Under the pieces are notes generated by a model. The model had not been told where the DNA came from and did not search any database. It saw only the letters and a list, made by a program, of their open reading frames with translations. From contig SVLH01000002.1 in NCBI GenBank assembly GCA_015068025.1, positions 53,770 to 117,769 of the forward strand: a stretch of DNA of 64,000 bases, read 5' to 3'. How positions within the stretch are numbered: position 1 is the stretch's first letter; each line of letters starts with the position of its first letter. This document shows positions 43,816 to 51,602 of the stretch, piece after piece. This DNA is from Oscillospiraceae bacterium (lineage in GTDB: Bacteria; Bacillota; Clostridia; Oscillospirales; Oscillospiraceae). Made by a program: the position numbers and the translations under genes.

Positions 43816-44634
43816 ATGGGACGCAATACACAGCTCACGGCGGAAGAAATGGTTCGCCGATATCAGAAGGAATTAAAAAATGTGCGGATGATGCGCTGGC
43901 TAACGCTGGCGGTATACCTGTTTCTGCTTTGGCGGTTTGCACCGAAGATGGATCTGACGATGGCCGTGGTTTCTGTGCTGCTCTTTGTGGGAGCGATGTG
44001 GTTCCTGCAGGCCATGGGGGCGCACCAGTTCGTGATGCTGCAGGAGGTGCTGCACCGGAAGTGCGATGCAGTTAAATACGCCAAGATCATGGAGCTGCTG
44101 TCCGGCCAGAAGAACAAGGATACGCAGGTGATTCGCCTGTGCTGGGCAAAGGGACTGTTTTTCGCCGGAGAATTCGAGGAGGCGGAAAAGGTTCTGGAGT
44201 CCGTGTATGTGGAAAAGCCCGGCGTGAACACGGCGCTGCTGTACAGAAACATCGCATTCAACTGCGCCCTGGAAGGCAAGCGGCTGGAGGATGCCCGCAA
44301 GGAGCGGGAAGAGACCGGAAAACTGCTCTCCACCGCAGGTAAAAAGGAAGTGGCGATGGTTCGTCAGCAGCTGATCCAGATGGATGCTGCGTTGGCGCTG
44401 GAGGAGGAGCGGTACGAGGATTTCTTTCCCTTGCAGGAAAAGGTGCTGCGTACAGCCATCGCCCCCATGCAGCGGGTGGTAGCGCAGTACCGCATGGCGC
44501 TGGCTGAACTGATCCAGGGCGAAACGGTCTCTGCCCGGGAGCGTCTGGAGGAAGTGGCCGAGGACGGCGGGACGATCTACGTTGCTGCAGAGGCCGAAAA
44601 CCTGCTGGACGACTTCGGCAATTTCGAGGACTGA
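43816..44634 (+). CDS. Membrane-anchored helical (TPR-like) protein, function unknown
   Basis: 272 residues. Two membrane helices at about 24-43 and 48-66 are followed by a long alpha-helical part with Ala/Leu/Tyr spacing suggestive of TPR repeats (AKGLFFAGEFEEAEKVLES and similar). No catalytic motif seen. GGAGG precedes the ATG. It lies 18 nt after the nfnAB terminator and shows no promoter of its own that I can identify. Confidence 0.65.
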   Translation: MGRNTQLTAEEMVRRYQKELKNVRMMRWLTLAVYLFLLWRFAPKMDLTMAVVSVLLFVGAMWFLQAMGAHQFVMLQEVLHRKCDAVKYAKIMELLSGQKNKDTQVIRLCWAKGLFFAGEFEEAEKVLESVYVEKPGVNTALLYRNIAFNCALEGKRLEDARKEREETGKLLSTAGKKEVAMVRQQLIQMDAALALEEERYEDFFPLQEKVLRTAIAPMQRVVAQYRMALAELIQGETVSARERLEEVAEDGGTIYVAAEAENLLDDFGNFED

Positions 44635-44644
44635 CTGCAATAAG

Positions 44645-44676
44645 AAAGCGTGCGCATCAAATGCGCACGCTTTTTT
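44645..44676. terminator. Bidirectional terminator
   Basis: 13-bp stem AAAGCGTGCGCAT, CAA loop, TTTTTT on the plus strand. Separates two convergent units. Confidence 0.8.
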
Positions 44677-44681
44677 ATGTA

Positions 44682-45218
44682 TCACAGTTCCACCACGGTC
44701 ACTTCGTGACCCGTGTGGGGCAGGAACTTTTGCAGCAGGTCGGCGGTTTTGATCCGCAGGCTGCCGTCGTTTTTGCAGGGGTGGCAGGCAAACCACTCGG
44801 CCTCGTAGACATCGCGATCCATCAGCAGACGGACGCGATGAGAAGGATCGTTCATCAGTCCCAGCACGCTGGCAGAACCGGGGGTGCAGCCGATGAGAGC
44901 CTCCATGTCCTCGCCGGGGGCAAAGGACAGGCGGGAGGAGCCGATCTGGTGGCTCAGGTTTTTGGTGAGGAAGGGCTTATCTTCGGGCATGGCGAGAAAG
45001 TAAAAATCTGTTTTCTGTCGGTTGCAGAGCACGAGATTCTTGCAGATGCGGGTGCCAAGCACATCGCTGATGGCAGCGCAGGCCTCCATAGTGTCGGCGG
45101 CGTCGTGCTCTACGCGCTCGTAGGGGATGCCCAGTTCGTCCAGCAGGGCAAATGCTGCCATTTCTGCGGCGCAGTGTCCACCGGCAGGGGCGGTGGTGAA
45201 AATTTCGGAAATATTCAT
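44682..45218 (-). CDS. YbaK/ProX-type aminoacyl-tRNA deacylase
   Basis: Probably hydrolyses misacylated tRNA (alanyl-tRNAPro for ProX). The product is 178 residues from the ATG at 45218 (MNISEIFTTAPAGG), with GAGGT upstream. CKNLVLCNRQKTDFYFLAMP and SSRLSFAPGEDMEALIGCTPGSASVLGL hold the conserved core, including the GCTPGS loop. Starts 5 nt after the murC stop, so it is in the murC operon. Confidence 0.87.
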   Translation of the reverse strand: MNISEIFTTAPAGGHCAAEMAAFALLDELGIPYERVEHDAADTMEACAAISDVLGTRICKNLVLCNRQKTDFYFLAMPEDKPFLTKNLSHQIGSSRLSFAPGEDMEALIGCTPGSASVLGLMNDPSHRVRLLMDRDVYEAEWFACHPCKNDGSLRIKTADLLQKFLPHTGHEVTVVEL

Positions 45219-45223
45219 TGGTA

Positions 45224-46606
45224 TCAGACCTCGTTTATCAGTTTTTCTCCGGCACGATAAATGTCGCCGGCGCCGACCGTCAGGATCAGGTCGCCGGGCT
45301 GTGCAGTCTGGCGCAGCTGGGCGGCAACCTTTTCCAGCGTGGAGCAGTAAACGGAACCGGGAATGCTGCGGCACAAATCGGAGGAGGAAATGCCCAGCGT
45401 ATTCTGCTCGCGGGCGGCGTAAATTTCGGCTATGATGGCAACATCGGCCAGTTTCAATTCCTCCACAAACTGGTCAAACAGCTTGGCGGTACGGGTATAG
45501 GTGTGAGGCTGGAAGGCAACCACCACCCGCCGATAAGGCAGCGTTTTTGCGGTGGTCAGCAGTGCGTGAAGCTCGTCGGGGTGGTGGGCGTAGTCGTCAT
45601 ACACCTCGGCGCCGTTGAAGCTGCCCTTGTGTTCGAAGCGGCGGCCGGCGCCGGTAAAGGCGGAGAGCCCTTCCGCCACGGCGTTTCCCGGAATTCCCAG
45701 CACATAAGCGGCGGAGGCGGCAGCCAGCGCATTGAGGATGTTGTGGCGGCCGAAAACCCGCAGGTCGACATGGGCGTAATGTTCGCCGTGGATCAGAATG
45801 TCAAAGGAGGGTGCGCCGTCGGCGTCCTTCAGATTTGCTGCGGTACAGTCTGCGGCATTTTCCAATCCGAAGGTAAACACCGGATGTGCCAGATCCGCCA
45901 CGGATTCCACCGCACCGGAATTATCTGCGTTGACGACAATGTGGCCGCGTTCCGGCACCAATTCCGCAAACTGATGGAAGGAATGCTCAATGTCATTCAG
46001 ATCCTTGAAGAAGTCCAGATGATCCGCCTCCACATTCAGGATCACCGCCACGGTGGGGAAGAAGTGGAGGAAGCTGTTGCAGTATTCGCAGGATTCCAGA
46101 ATAATGGTATCCCCCCGACCCACCCGGTAGCCGGCGCCCAGCAGGGGCAGAGAACCGCCGATCATAATGGTGGGGTCTGCCTCGGCAGCCATGAAGATAT
46201 GGGCGCACATCGAGGTAGTGGTGGTTTTGCCGTGGGTACCGGAAATGCAAAGGGCGTTGGGGTAGCGCTGCATAATGGCGCCCCAGGCCTGTGCCCGTTC
46301 GTAGACGGGAATGCCCCGTGCGACGGCGCCGGAGATCTCGGGATTGCTGTCGTGGGCGGCGGCAGTACGCACGACCAGATCACAATCACCCAGATTTTCG
46401 GCATTGTGGCCGACGGCAACGGCGATGCCGCAGGAACGCAGATGATTCACGGCAGCACTTTCGCTCATGTCGGAGCCCTGCACGGACATTCCCATGCCCT
46501 GCAAAACCTCTGCCAGAGGGCACATGGAAACGCCGCCGATGCCAACGAGGTGGACGCGCTTGCCGGGGATCAGATATTCAGAAATGGGAGAGGGGTTGTT
46601 CATCAT
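45224..46606 (-). CDS. murC: UDP-N-acetylmuramate-L-alanine ligase
   Basis: Adds L-Ala to UDP-MurNAc in peptidoglycan synthesis. The product is 460 residues from the ATG at 46606; the next codon is also ATG, and AAGGA lies 11 nt upstream. GIGGVSMCPLAEVL binds UDP. ISGTHGKTTTTSM is the ATP loop. VYDDYAHHPDE and FQPHTYTRT are ligase motifs. The first gene of murC-ybaK, divergent from cca. Confidence 0.95.
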   Translation of the reverse strand: MMNNPSPISEYLIPGKRVHLVGIGGVSMCPLAEVLQGMGMSVQGSDMSESAAVNHLRSCGIAVAVGHNAENLGDCDLVVRTAAAHDSNPEISGAVARGIPVYERAQAWGAIMQRYPNALCISGTHGKTTTTSMCAHIFMAAEADPTIMIGGSLPLLGAGYRVGRGDTIILESCEYCNSFLHFFPTVAVILNVEADHLDFFKDLNDIEHSFHQFAELVPERGHIVVNADNSGAVESVADLAHPVFTFGLENAADCTAANLKDADGAPSFDILIHGEHYAHVDLRVFGRHNILNALAAASAAYVLGIPGNAVAEGLSAFTGAGRRFEHKGSFNGAEVYDDYAHHPDELHALLTTAKTLPYRRVVVAFQPHTYTRTAKLFDQFVEELKLADVAIIAEIYAAREQNTLGISSSDLCRSIPGSVYCSTLEKVAAQLRQTAQPGDLILTVGAGDIYRAGEKLINEV

Positions 46607-46641
46607 ATATAAGAACTTCCTTTCCAAAAAACACGGATGCG

Positions 46642-46670
46642 TTGCAGCAACAGGAAAAGTGTTGTATAAT
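46642..46670 (+). promoter_or_regulatory. Promoter of cca
   Basis: TTGCAG, 17-bp spacer, TATAAT. It sits back-to-back with the murC promoter; the inferred start sites nearly coincide near 46678. Confidence 0.6.
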
Positions 46671-46686
46671 CCTGTAAAAGCACTTT

Positions 46687-46715
46687 ATTATATTACAATG
46701 CAGCGAAAATTGCAA
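46687..46715 (-). promoter_or_regulatory. Promoter of murC
   Basis: TTGCAA, 17-bp spacer, consensus TATAAT on the minus strand. Confidence 0.7.
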
Positions 46716-46735
46716 TGGGTAAGGCGGGTGAAAGG

Positions 46736-48052
46736 ATGAAGAATGTACCGGGTCACGTGGCGGAGATCCTCTCTGCGCTGGAAGCGGCAGGCTACGAGGC
46801 CTGGTGCGTGGGCGGCTGCGTGCGGGACTCCCTGCTGGGCCGCGAACCGGAGGACTGGGATGTCACCACTTCCGCCTTGCCGGAGGAGACGATGGCGGTG
46901 TTTGCACCCCACGCCATTCCTACGGGATTGCAGCACGGCACAGTGACGGTGCGCAGTGACCATAAAAATGTAGAGGTCACCACCTATCGTGTGGATGGCG
47001 AATACCGCGACCACCGCCGTCCGGAGTCGGTGGCCTTTACCCGCTCGCTGGAGGAGGATCTCGCCCGTCGGGATTTTACCATCAATGCGATGGCGGAAAA
47101 TGCGCGGGGAGAGCTTCGCGATCCCTTTGGTGGCGCGGAGGATCTGCGGCGGGGACTTCTGCGCTGCGTCGGGGAACCGGATCGTCGGTTTGAGGAGGAC
47201 GCTCTGCGGATCCTCCGCGGCCTTCGGTTTGCCGCCACGCTGGGCTTGGAAATCGAGGCAGAAACGGCAGAGAGCATCCACCGCAACCGTCTGTTGCTGC
47301 GGGAGATCGCGGCAGAGCGGATCCGGGTGGAGCTGATGAAGCTGCTGCGGGGAAACCATGCCGCACGTGTGCTGCGGGAATACCCTGATGTGGTGGGTGT
47401 GTTCTGGCCGGAAGTGCTGCCTATGGTGGGCTTTGGCCAGAAAAATCACCACCACTGCTTTGATGTGTGGGAGCACAGCCTCCACGCGCTGGAAGTGGTC
47501 AAAAAGGATGATGCTTTGCTCTGGAGTGCGCTGCTGCACGATATTGGCAAGCCAAAATGCTTTACAGTTGATGATGCAGGAACGGGGCATTTTTACGGTC
47601 ATGCCCAGATCAGTCGTGATGTGGCGGATGTCATGCTGCGGCGCCTGAAATGCTCCACGGAGTTTCGTGAGACCGTGGTGCGGTTGGTAGAGTGGCACGA
47701 CCGGGACATCCCCCGGACGGACAAGAGCATCCGCCGTGCGCTACGGCTGCTGGGAGAGACAGATCTGCGCCGTCTGATCGCCCTGAAGCGGGCGGACAAT
47801 CTGGCACAGGCGCCGGCCTACCATGACCGGCAGCTGGAACTGGACGAGGGCGAGGTGATTCTGGAACAACTGCTGGCGGAGGATGCTTGTTTCTCTCTGA
47901 AGCAGTTGGCGGTGAATGGGCGGGATCTGCTGGCTCTGGGACTGCAAGGTGCGGAAGTTGGCAGAGTACTGAACGCGCTGCTGGATGCGGTGATCAACGG
48001 GGATGTGCCCAACGAGCGGGAAGCTTTGCTGGGGCGTGTCGGGAAGCTGTAA
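46736..48052 (+). CDS. cca: tRNA nucleotidyltransferase (CCA-adding type) with HD domain
   Basis: Builds or repairs the tRNA 3' CCA end. The product is 438 residues from the ATG at 46736 (MKNVPGHVAEIL); an ATG at 46715 is the alternative. The class II nucleotidyltransferase head has WCVGGCVRDSLLG and the DxD in EDWDV; RRDFTINAMA follows. An HD phosphohydrolase domain is in LLHDIGKPKCF near residue 275. Whether it adds CC, A or CCA cannot be told by eye. Confidence 0.9.
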   Translation: MKNVPGHVAEILSALEAAGYEAWCVGGCVRDSLLGREPEDWDVTTSALPEETMAVFAPHAIPTGLQHGTVTVRSDHKNVEVTTYRVDGEYRDHRRPESVAFTRSLEEDLARRDFTINAMAENARGELRDPFGGAEDLRRGLLRCVGEPDRRFEEDALRILRGLRFAATLGLEIEAETAESIHRNRLLLREIAAERIRVELMKLLRGNHAARVLREYPDVVGVFWPEVLPMVGFGQKNHHHCFDVWEHSLHALEVVKKDDALLWSALLHDIGKPKCFTVDDAGTGHFYGHAQISRDVADVMLRRLKCSTEFRETVVRLVEWHDRDIPRTDKSIRRALRLLGETDLRRLIALKRADNLAQAPAYHDRQLELDEGEVILEQLLAEDACFSLKQLAVNGRDLLALGLQGAEVGRVLNALLDAVINGDVPNEREALLGRVGKL

Positions 48053-48083
48053 CCGAATTGTAGAAATTGTAGCCGGATTGCGG

Positions 48084-48112
48084 TTGATTCCGCTGCGGCA
48101 GGTTTATATATT
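48084..48112 (+). promoter_or_regulatory. Promoter of the lipoprotein-HD operon
   Basis: TTGATT, 17-bp spacer, TATATT, ending 28 bp before the ATG. Confidence 0.55.
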
Positions 48113-48140
48113 GGAGAAAGTGTTTCCGGGGAGGTGCTTT

Positions 48141-49283
48141 ATGAAGAAAGTATATGGAATTTTGCTGGCGGCATGTATGTTGCTGGCGGGCTGCGCAGAG
48201 ATGCCACCTACTGAACAGGAGCAGGAACAGCAGCCACCGGCGGAGCAGAGCGGAACGCTGCCCCCTGAAACCCCGGAAGCCAATGAGGCGTGGCGGGGTG
48301 CCTATGCCGCATTTCTGGAGCAGATGGCGGAGGAGCTGGCGCAATTCCGTAATTTCACCCACCCCGATTACGACCCCAATGCACCGGAGGGGGGTGCAGA
48401 GGAGGTCATGGGGACGTATGTGCTCTATGACATCGATAAAAACGGAACGCCGGAGCTTTTGATCCGCTACGGCCTGACGGAGGCTGGAAGCCATACCGCG
48501 GTTTACGGATATGAGAGCGGTAAGGTCGTGCTGCATGGAGATGTCCATTCCGGCCATACCGCCTTTTATACCTGGCCGAAGGAGAACGGTTTTGCCTACA
48601 ATTGGGGACACATGGGCGGACACTTTGTGGACAGAGTCTATCTTGTCGATGGAGAACTGGTGCAGGAAAAGTTTTTCGAAGAGGGAACGAATGCGCCGGT
48701 GATGGAGTATATGCCCGTGGAACAGGTGCTGCCCGGCAGCATCTATCTGCGTGAAGCACGCACCTATGTGGAACTGCCGGAGATCCGGGCGCTGACGCTG
48801 CCCATCTACGAATATGGTGTCGAGTGCACGGCGGAAACCGACCCCACACGGCAGGAAGAAATAAAGAACGCGGTTGAAGCTGTGCTGCAAGACGGTGCAG
48901 AATTCTATGGCGTAACGGCGGATGGGTTCGGTGGTGATACCGGTTGGACAACACTGGCGGAGTATCTGCAGCCCGGCGGCATTACGGAATTTGCCGACCG
49001 TCCGCTGCGGATCGACGGCGCGGCGCGCTGGGAGGATCTCAATGGCGACGGCGTGCGGGAGGCGATCCTGACCGTCAGAAACGGGGAAGGGGACACCTTT
49101 GATGATGTGCGCTATGTGATCCTGGCGGAAGATAGTGGAACGGTGTATGCCTACTGCCTGAACTATATGAACAGTACCGTTCTGGAAGATGGAATTTTCA
49201 AGACCCCCTGGGGGGAGACCTACGCGGTCTCCTACGGTGGAGGCCAGGCATATCAGTACACACCGGGACAGGAATTGCCATGA
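48141..49283 (+). CDS. Lipoprotein with calcium-loop-like repeats, function unknown
   Basis: 380 residues from the ATG at 48141 after GGGGAGG. The signal peptide ends in lipobox LLAGC (Cys18), then a Gln/Glu/Pro-rich linker. Two acidic loops resemble EF-hand or VCBS calcium sites: YDIDKNGTPELLI near residue 95 and DLNGDGVREAIL near residue 299. No enzyme motif seen. Its stop overlaps the next gene by 4 nt, so the extracellular lipoprotein and cytoplasmic HD protein are translationally coupled. Confidence 0.75.
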   Translation: MKKVYGILLAACMLLAGCAEMPPTEQEQEQQPPAEQSGTLPPETPEANEAWRGAYAAFLEQMAEELAQFRNFTHPDYDPNAPEGGAEEVMGTYVLYDIDKNGTPELLIRYGLTEAGSHTAVYGYESGKVVLHGDVHSGHTAFYTWPKENGFAYNWGHMGGHFVDRVYLVDGELVQEKFFEEGTNAPVMEYMPVEQVLPGSIYLREARTYVELPEIRALTLPIYEYGVECTAETDPTRQEEIKNAVEAVLQDGAEFYGVTADGFGGDTGWTTLAEYLQPGGITEFADRPLRIDGAARWEDLNGDGVREAILTVRNGEGDTFDDVRYVILAEDSGTVYAYCLNYMNSTVLEDGIFKTPWGETYAVSYGGGQAYQYTPGQELP

Positions 49284-50272
49284 CAGAATTATGGGCGCTT
49301 TATCACAAAGAAATACCTCCGTTTTTGCGGGAATTTGCCAGTACCCCGCCGATGCTGCGGCTGAAACGGGTGGGAATGAACTGTGGCTGCGAGTATACGC
49401 GGTTTCCGTTGTTTCGCGGGCTTGCACCCTATTCCCGCTATGACCACAGCCTGGGCGTTGCCCTGATCGTGTGGCATTTTACCGGCATCGTGGAGCAGTC
49501 CCTGGCGGGCCTTTTCCACGATGTCACCACCCCGGTGTTTGCCCACGTGGTGGACTTCCTAAACGGCGACCATTTGCGGCAGGAATCCACCGAAGCAGGT
49601 GTGGCAGAGTGTCTGACGGCATCAGCGGAGGTTTGTGCCTTGCTTGAAAAGTACGGCTTGACGGTGGAAGATGTTTCGGATTACCACCGGTATCCTGTTG
49701 CGGATAACGATGCGCCGGCGCTGTCGGCGGACCGGCTGGAATATACCATGGGCAACCTGCTGAACTACGGCTTTGTGGACGCGGCGCAGCTGCGTGGGTT
49801 TTACCAGGATCTGACGGTTGGGCAGGATGAGTACGGAAAGGCGGAACTGGCGTTCCGGACACCGGAAACGGCATCGTCTTTTGCGCGGATGGCGCTGCGG
49901 ACGGCGAAGGTCTATGTGGCGGACGAAGATCGGTTTGCAATGGAAGTGCTGGCGGGGCTGCTTCGACAGGCGTTGGAACGTGGGGTCTTGACCCGCGGGG
50001 ATCTGATGACCACGGAAACGAAAGTGATCGAAAAACTGCGAGGCGATACTGCTTGCGCTGCGGCGTGGGAGCGTTTCTGCGGGTTCTCTCGTATGGTGCG
50101 AAGCGCCGAGCGGCCACAGGAGGGTCAATGGCTCCGCGTGGATGCCAAGCGCCGCTGGATCGACCCGCTGGCGCAGGGGAAAGGACGCGTGTCCAGATGG
50201 GACAACGTCTTCTGCGAGGAACTCCGTGCCTTCCGTGAAATGGATTTTTCCTGCTGGCTCAGCGCGGAATAA
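49280..50272 (+). CDS. HD-domain metal-dependent phosphohydrolase, substrate unknown
   Basis: 330 residues, cytoplasmic. The HD residues are His56 (SRYDHSLG), His80-Asp81 (GLFHDVTTPVF) and Asp92. It resembles stand-alone HD hydrolases of the dGTPase-like group, but lacks a sensor domain and cannot be assigned a substrate. Coupled by ATGA overlap to the lipoprotein. Confidence 0.78.
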   Translation: MTELWALYHKEIPPFLREFASTPPMLRLKRVGMNCGCEYTRFPLFRGLAPYSRYDHSLGVALIVWHFTGIVEQSLAGLFHDVTTPVFAHVVDFLNGDHLRQESTEAGVAECLTASAEVCALLEKYGLTVEDVSDYHRYPVADNDAPALSADRLEYTMGNLLNYGFVDAAQLRGFYQDLTVGQDEYGKAELAFRTPETASSFARMALRTAKVYVADEDRFAMEVLAGLLRQALERGVLTRGDLMTTETKVIEKLRGDTACAAAWERFCGFSRMVRSAERPQEGQWLRVDAKRRWIDPLAQGKGRVSRWDNVFCEELRAFREMDFSCWLSAE

Positions 50273-50307
50273 AGCAAAGACTATGATCGTGTGTTGGAGG
50301 AGCGAAT

Positions 50308-50625
50308 ATGGAGAAAACAATACGAAATGTCAGATATCTTCTTTATATTGCGTTTCTTTTATGTGTGGTTTTCTTTATAGTCTCGTTTTTTCGTAATAAT
50401 AAAATCGTTGCAACTGCGGAAGGGAACAGGATCTATTATAATGGCGAAACTTATGTTGAAAGTTTCGAAGTTTTTGATTTTGATCGGGATAGGTGTTTGG
50501 GCTCGGTCAAGATTTTCGAGGATGGTTTAAGACACAGGATGTATTCTCTCCGTGAAAGGCCGGGATACGTTTATGTCGATATGTGGTTGGATCATAGACT
50601 GTATGTGCGCGCAGCAGATGAGTGA
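50308..50625 (+). CDS. Small AT-rich membrane protein, unknown
   Basis: 105 residues: one N-terminal membrane helix (about 10-30, LLYIAFLLCVVFFIVSFF), then a soluble Tyr/Asp/Arg-rich part. GGAGGAG precedes the ATG. The coding sequence is markedly more AT-rich, with AT-ending codons, than every neighbour, suggesting recent acquisition. No family recognised. Confidence 0.6.
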   Translation: MEKTIRNVRYLLYIAFLLCVVFFIVSFFRNNKIVATAEGNRIYYNGETYVESFEVFDFDRDRCLGSVKIFEDGLRHRMYSLRERPGYVYVDMWLDHRLYVRAADE

Positions 50626-50660
50626 ATTCAACTTCGATTTGCATAGCAAATAGGAGCAAG

Positions 50661-50699
50661 TAAAGGCGTCAGGGGATTTCTTCTGACGCTTTCTTTTTG
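50661..50699 (+). terminator. Terminator after the AT-rich gene
   Basis: 7-bp stem GCGTCAG/CTGACGC, then TTTCTTTTTG. Confidence 0.6.
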
Positions 50700-50709
50700 T
50701 TTGCGTTTG

Positions 50710-50826
50710 TCATACGATCTCCAGAAGCTGCCGCAGATCGGAGATCTCATAGTCGGCATGCAGCCCCTCCGGCAGAGTCTTTCTGTCCGGATTGAACCAG
50801 CAGCAGGAAAGCCCTGCGTTGTTTGC
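50710..50826 (-). pseudogene. 3' fragment of a HAD-family hydrolase gene
   Basis: The minus strand encodes about 38 codons reading CANNAGLSCCWFNPD, then HADYEISDLRQLLEIV and a stop. This matches the C-terminal end of YjjG-like HAD nucleotidases (the NNAG-x4-CWFNP and DYEI-x-DL-x-EL pattern). The upstream part of the domain is gone; the promoter of the next plus-strand gene lies immediately beside the break. It has no start codon or ribosome binding site. Confidence 0.6.
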
Positions 50827-50831
50827 GCAAC

Positions 50832-50860
50832 GTGACAAATTATAAAAAATATGATATAAT
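50832..50860 (+). promoter_or_regulatory. Promoter of the 71-residue membrane protein gene
   Basis: GTGACA, 17-bp spacer, consensus TATAAT. Confidence 0.65.
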
Positions 50861-50908
50861 AGTTTAAAATAAATTGGTGATTGAACAGAGATGGAAGGAG
50901 TGTTTGCT

Positions 50909-51124
50909 ATGCTGCGATTTCCTCACCACCTCAGCGATACCCAACTTGGTCTGATGCTGGTGATCATTCTCCCTGTTATGGGGGGACTCATCTGTCTCTA
51001 TAATGCCTATCGTATGGGAAAACTGAAGTGGAAACCCAAAAGCCCGGCAAACCCCACTCTGATCACCCTCGTCATTCTTGCCGGGATCATACTGGCCGGA
51101 GTGCTGTTGGCCGTTGTTGGATAA
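50909..51124 (+). CDS. Small two-helix membrane protein, unknown
   Basis: 71 residues from the ATG at 50909 (MLRFPHHLSDTQLG), 8 nt after GAAGGAG; an earlier ATG at 50891 overlaps that site and is less likely. Two membrane helices (about 13-33 and 51-70) flank a basic loop (GKLKWKPKSP). Has its own promoter. No family recognised. Confidence 0.6.
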   Translation: MLRFPHHLSDTQLGLMLVIILPVMGGLICLYNAYRMGKLKWKPKSPANPTLITLVILAGIILAGVLLAVVG

Positions 51125-51144
51125 GTTTAATTAGAACGATACAG

Positions 51145-51181
51145 AAAAAAGCCACAGAACGGCTATGCTCCGCTCTGTGGC
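51145..51181 (-). terminator. Terminator of the 41-residue Asn/Gln-rich gene
   Basis: Stem GCCACAGA with TCTGTGGC plus 3 more pairs, then TTTTTT on the minus strand. Confidence 0.75.
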
Positions 51182-51197
51182 CTTTGTGAGAAACGAT

Positions 51198-51323
51198 TTA
51201 CTTGCGGTTATCGTTCTGCTTGTTCTGGTTGCGCTCGTTCTGGTTGTTCTGGTTACGCTCGTTCTGGTTGCGCTCGTTCTGGTTGTTCTGGTTGCGCTCG
51301 TTCTGATTGCGATTGTCCTGCAT
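51198..51323 (-). CDS. 41-residue Asn/Gln-rich tandem-repeat microprotein
   Basis: The ATG at 51323 has a perfect AAAGGAGGT 6 nt upstream, and a strong terminator follows the stop. The product has 17 Asn and 9 Gln in 41 residues, the rest being Arg, Glu, Asp, Lys and the initiator Met; there is no hydrophobic residue. Residues 5-17 (RNQNERNQNNQNE) are repeated exactly at 18-30. It should be soluble and disordered. Function unknown; small spore-associated or self-assembling proteins are candidates only by composition. Confidence 0.7.
   Translation of the reverse strand: MQDNRNQNERNQNNQNERNQNERNQNNQNERNQNKQNDNRK
51234..51311. repeat. Two tandem 39-bp coding repeats
   Basis: Units 51273-51311 and 51234-51272 encode identical 13-residue blocks in the Asn/Gln-rich gene, with minor silent differences. 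Confidence 0.7.
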
Positions 51324-51409
51324 GAGGGCACCTCCTTTCAACATGGCGGGTACAGCTTTATTCTGGCTTGCGGACTCGAAAATATACACAAAAAAATATA
51401 AAAAAGTTG

Positions 51410-51438
51410 TTGACAAAGCACAGGGCGGCTGGTATACT
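51410..51438 (+). promoter_or_regulatory. Promoter of infC-rpmI-rplT
   Basis: Consensus TTGACA, 17-bp spacer, TATACT. Confidence 0.8.
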
Positions 51439-51444
51439 AAACCA

Positions 51445-51602
51445 GCAAAACAAAGAAGGCTGGTTGCATCCGCCTCACCTCCCGCCACAGGCAAAGAGGT
51501 TAACAGCGATTTTTTCAAGCTGCCGATAAGGGCGGTTTGTCGTTGCGCGGATGCCGGAAGGGTATCCGCGTTTTGTGATTTTTGGATGGAGGTGCTTCGA
51601 CC
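51445..51602 (+). promoter_or_regulatory. infC operon leader with attenuator hairpin (L20-leader-like)
   Basis: About 155 nt of leader. Near its end CGCGGAT and ATCCGCG pair (51546-51570), followed by TTTTGTGATTTTT, an intrinsic terminator just before the ribosome binding site. Firmicute infC-rpmI-rplT operons are commonly controlled by L20 binding to such a leader. Assignment is by position and architecture, not by a covariance model. Confidence 0.6.
51546..51583 (+). terminator. Attenuator in the infC leader
   Basis: 7-bp stem with an 11-nt loop and two T runs, ending 5 nt before GGAGGT. Confidence 0.6.

Noticed and set aside
51198..51323. The short repeats were considered as a CRISPR array.
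   Set aside because: There are only two 39-bp units with no spacers, they are in frame, encode Asn/Gln blocks, and lie between a ribosome binding site and a terminator.
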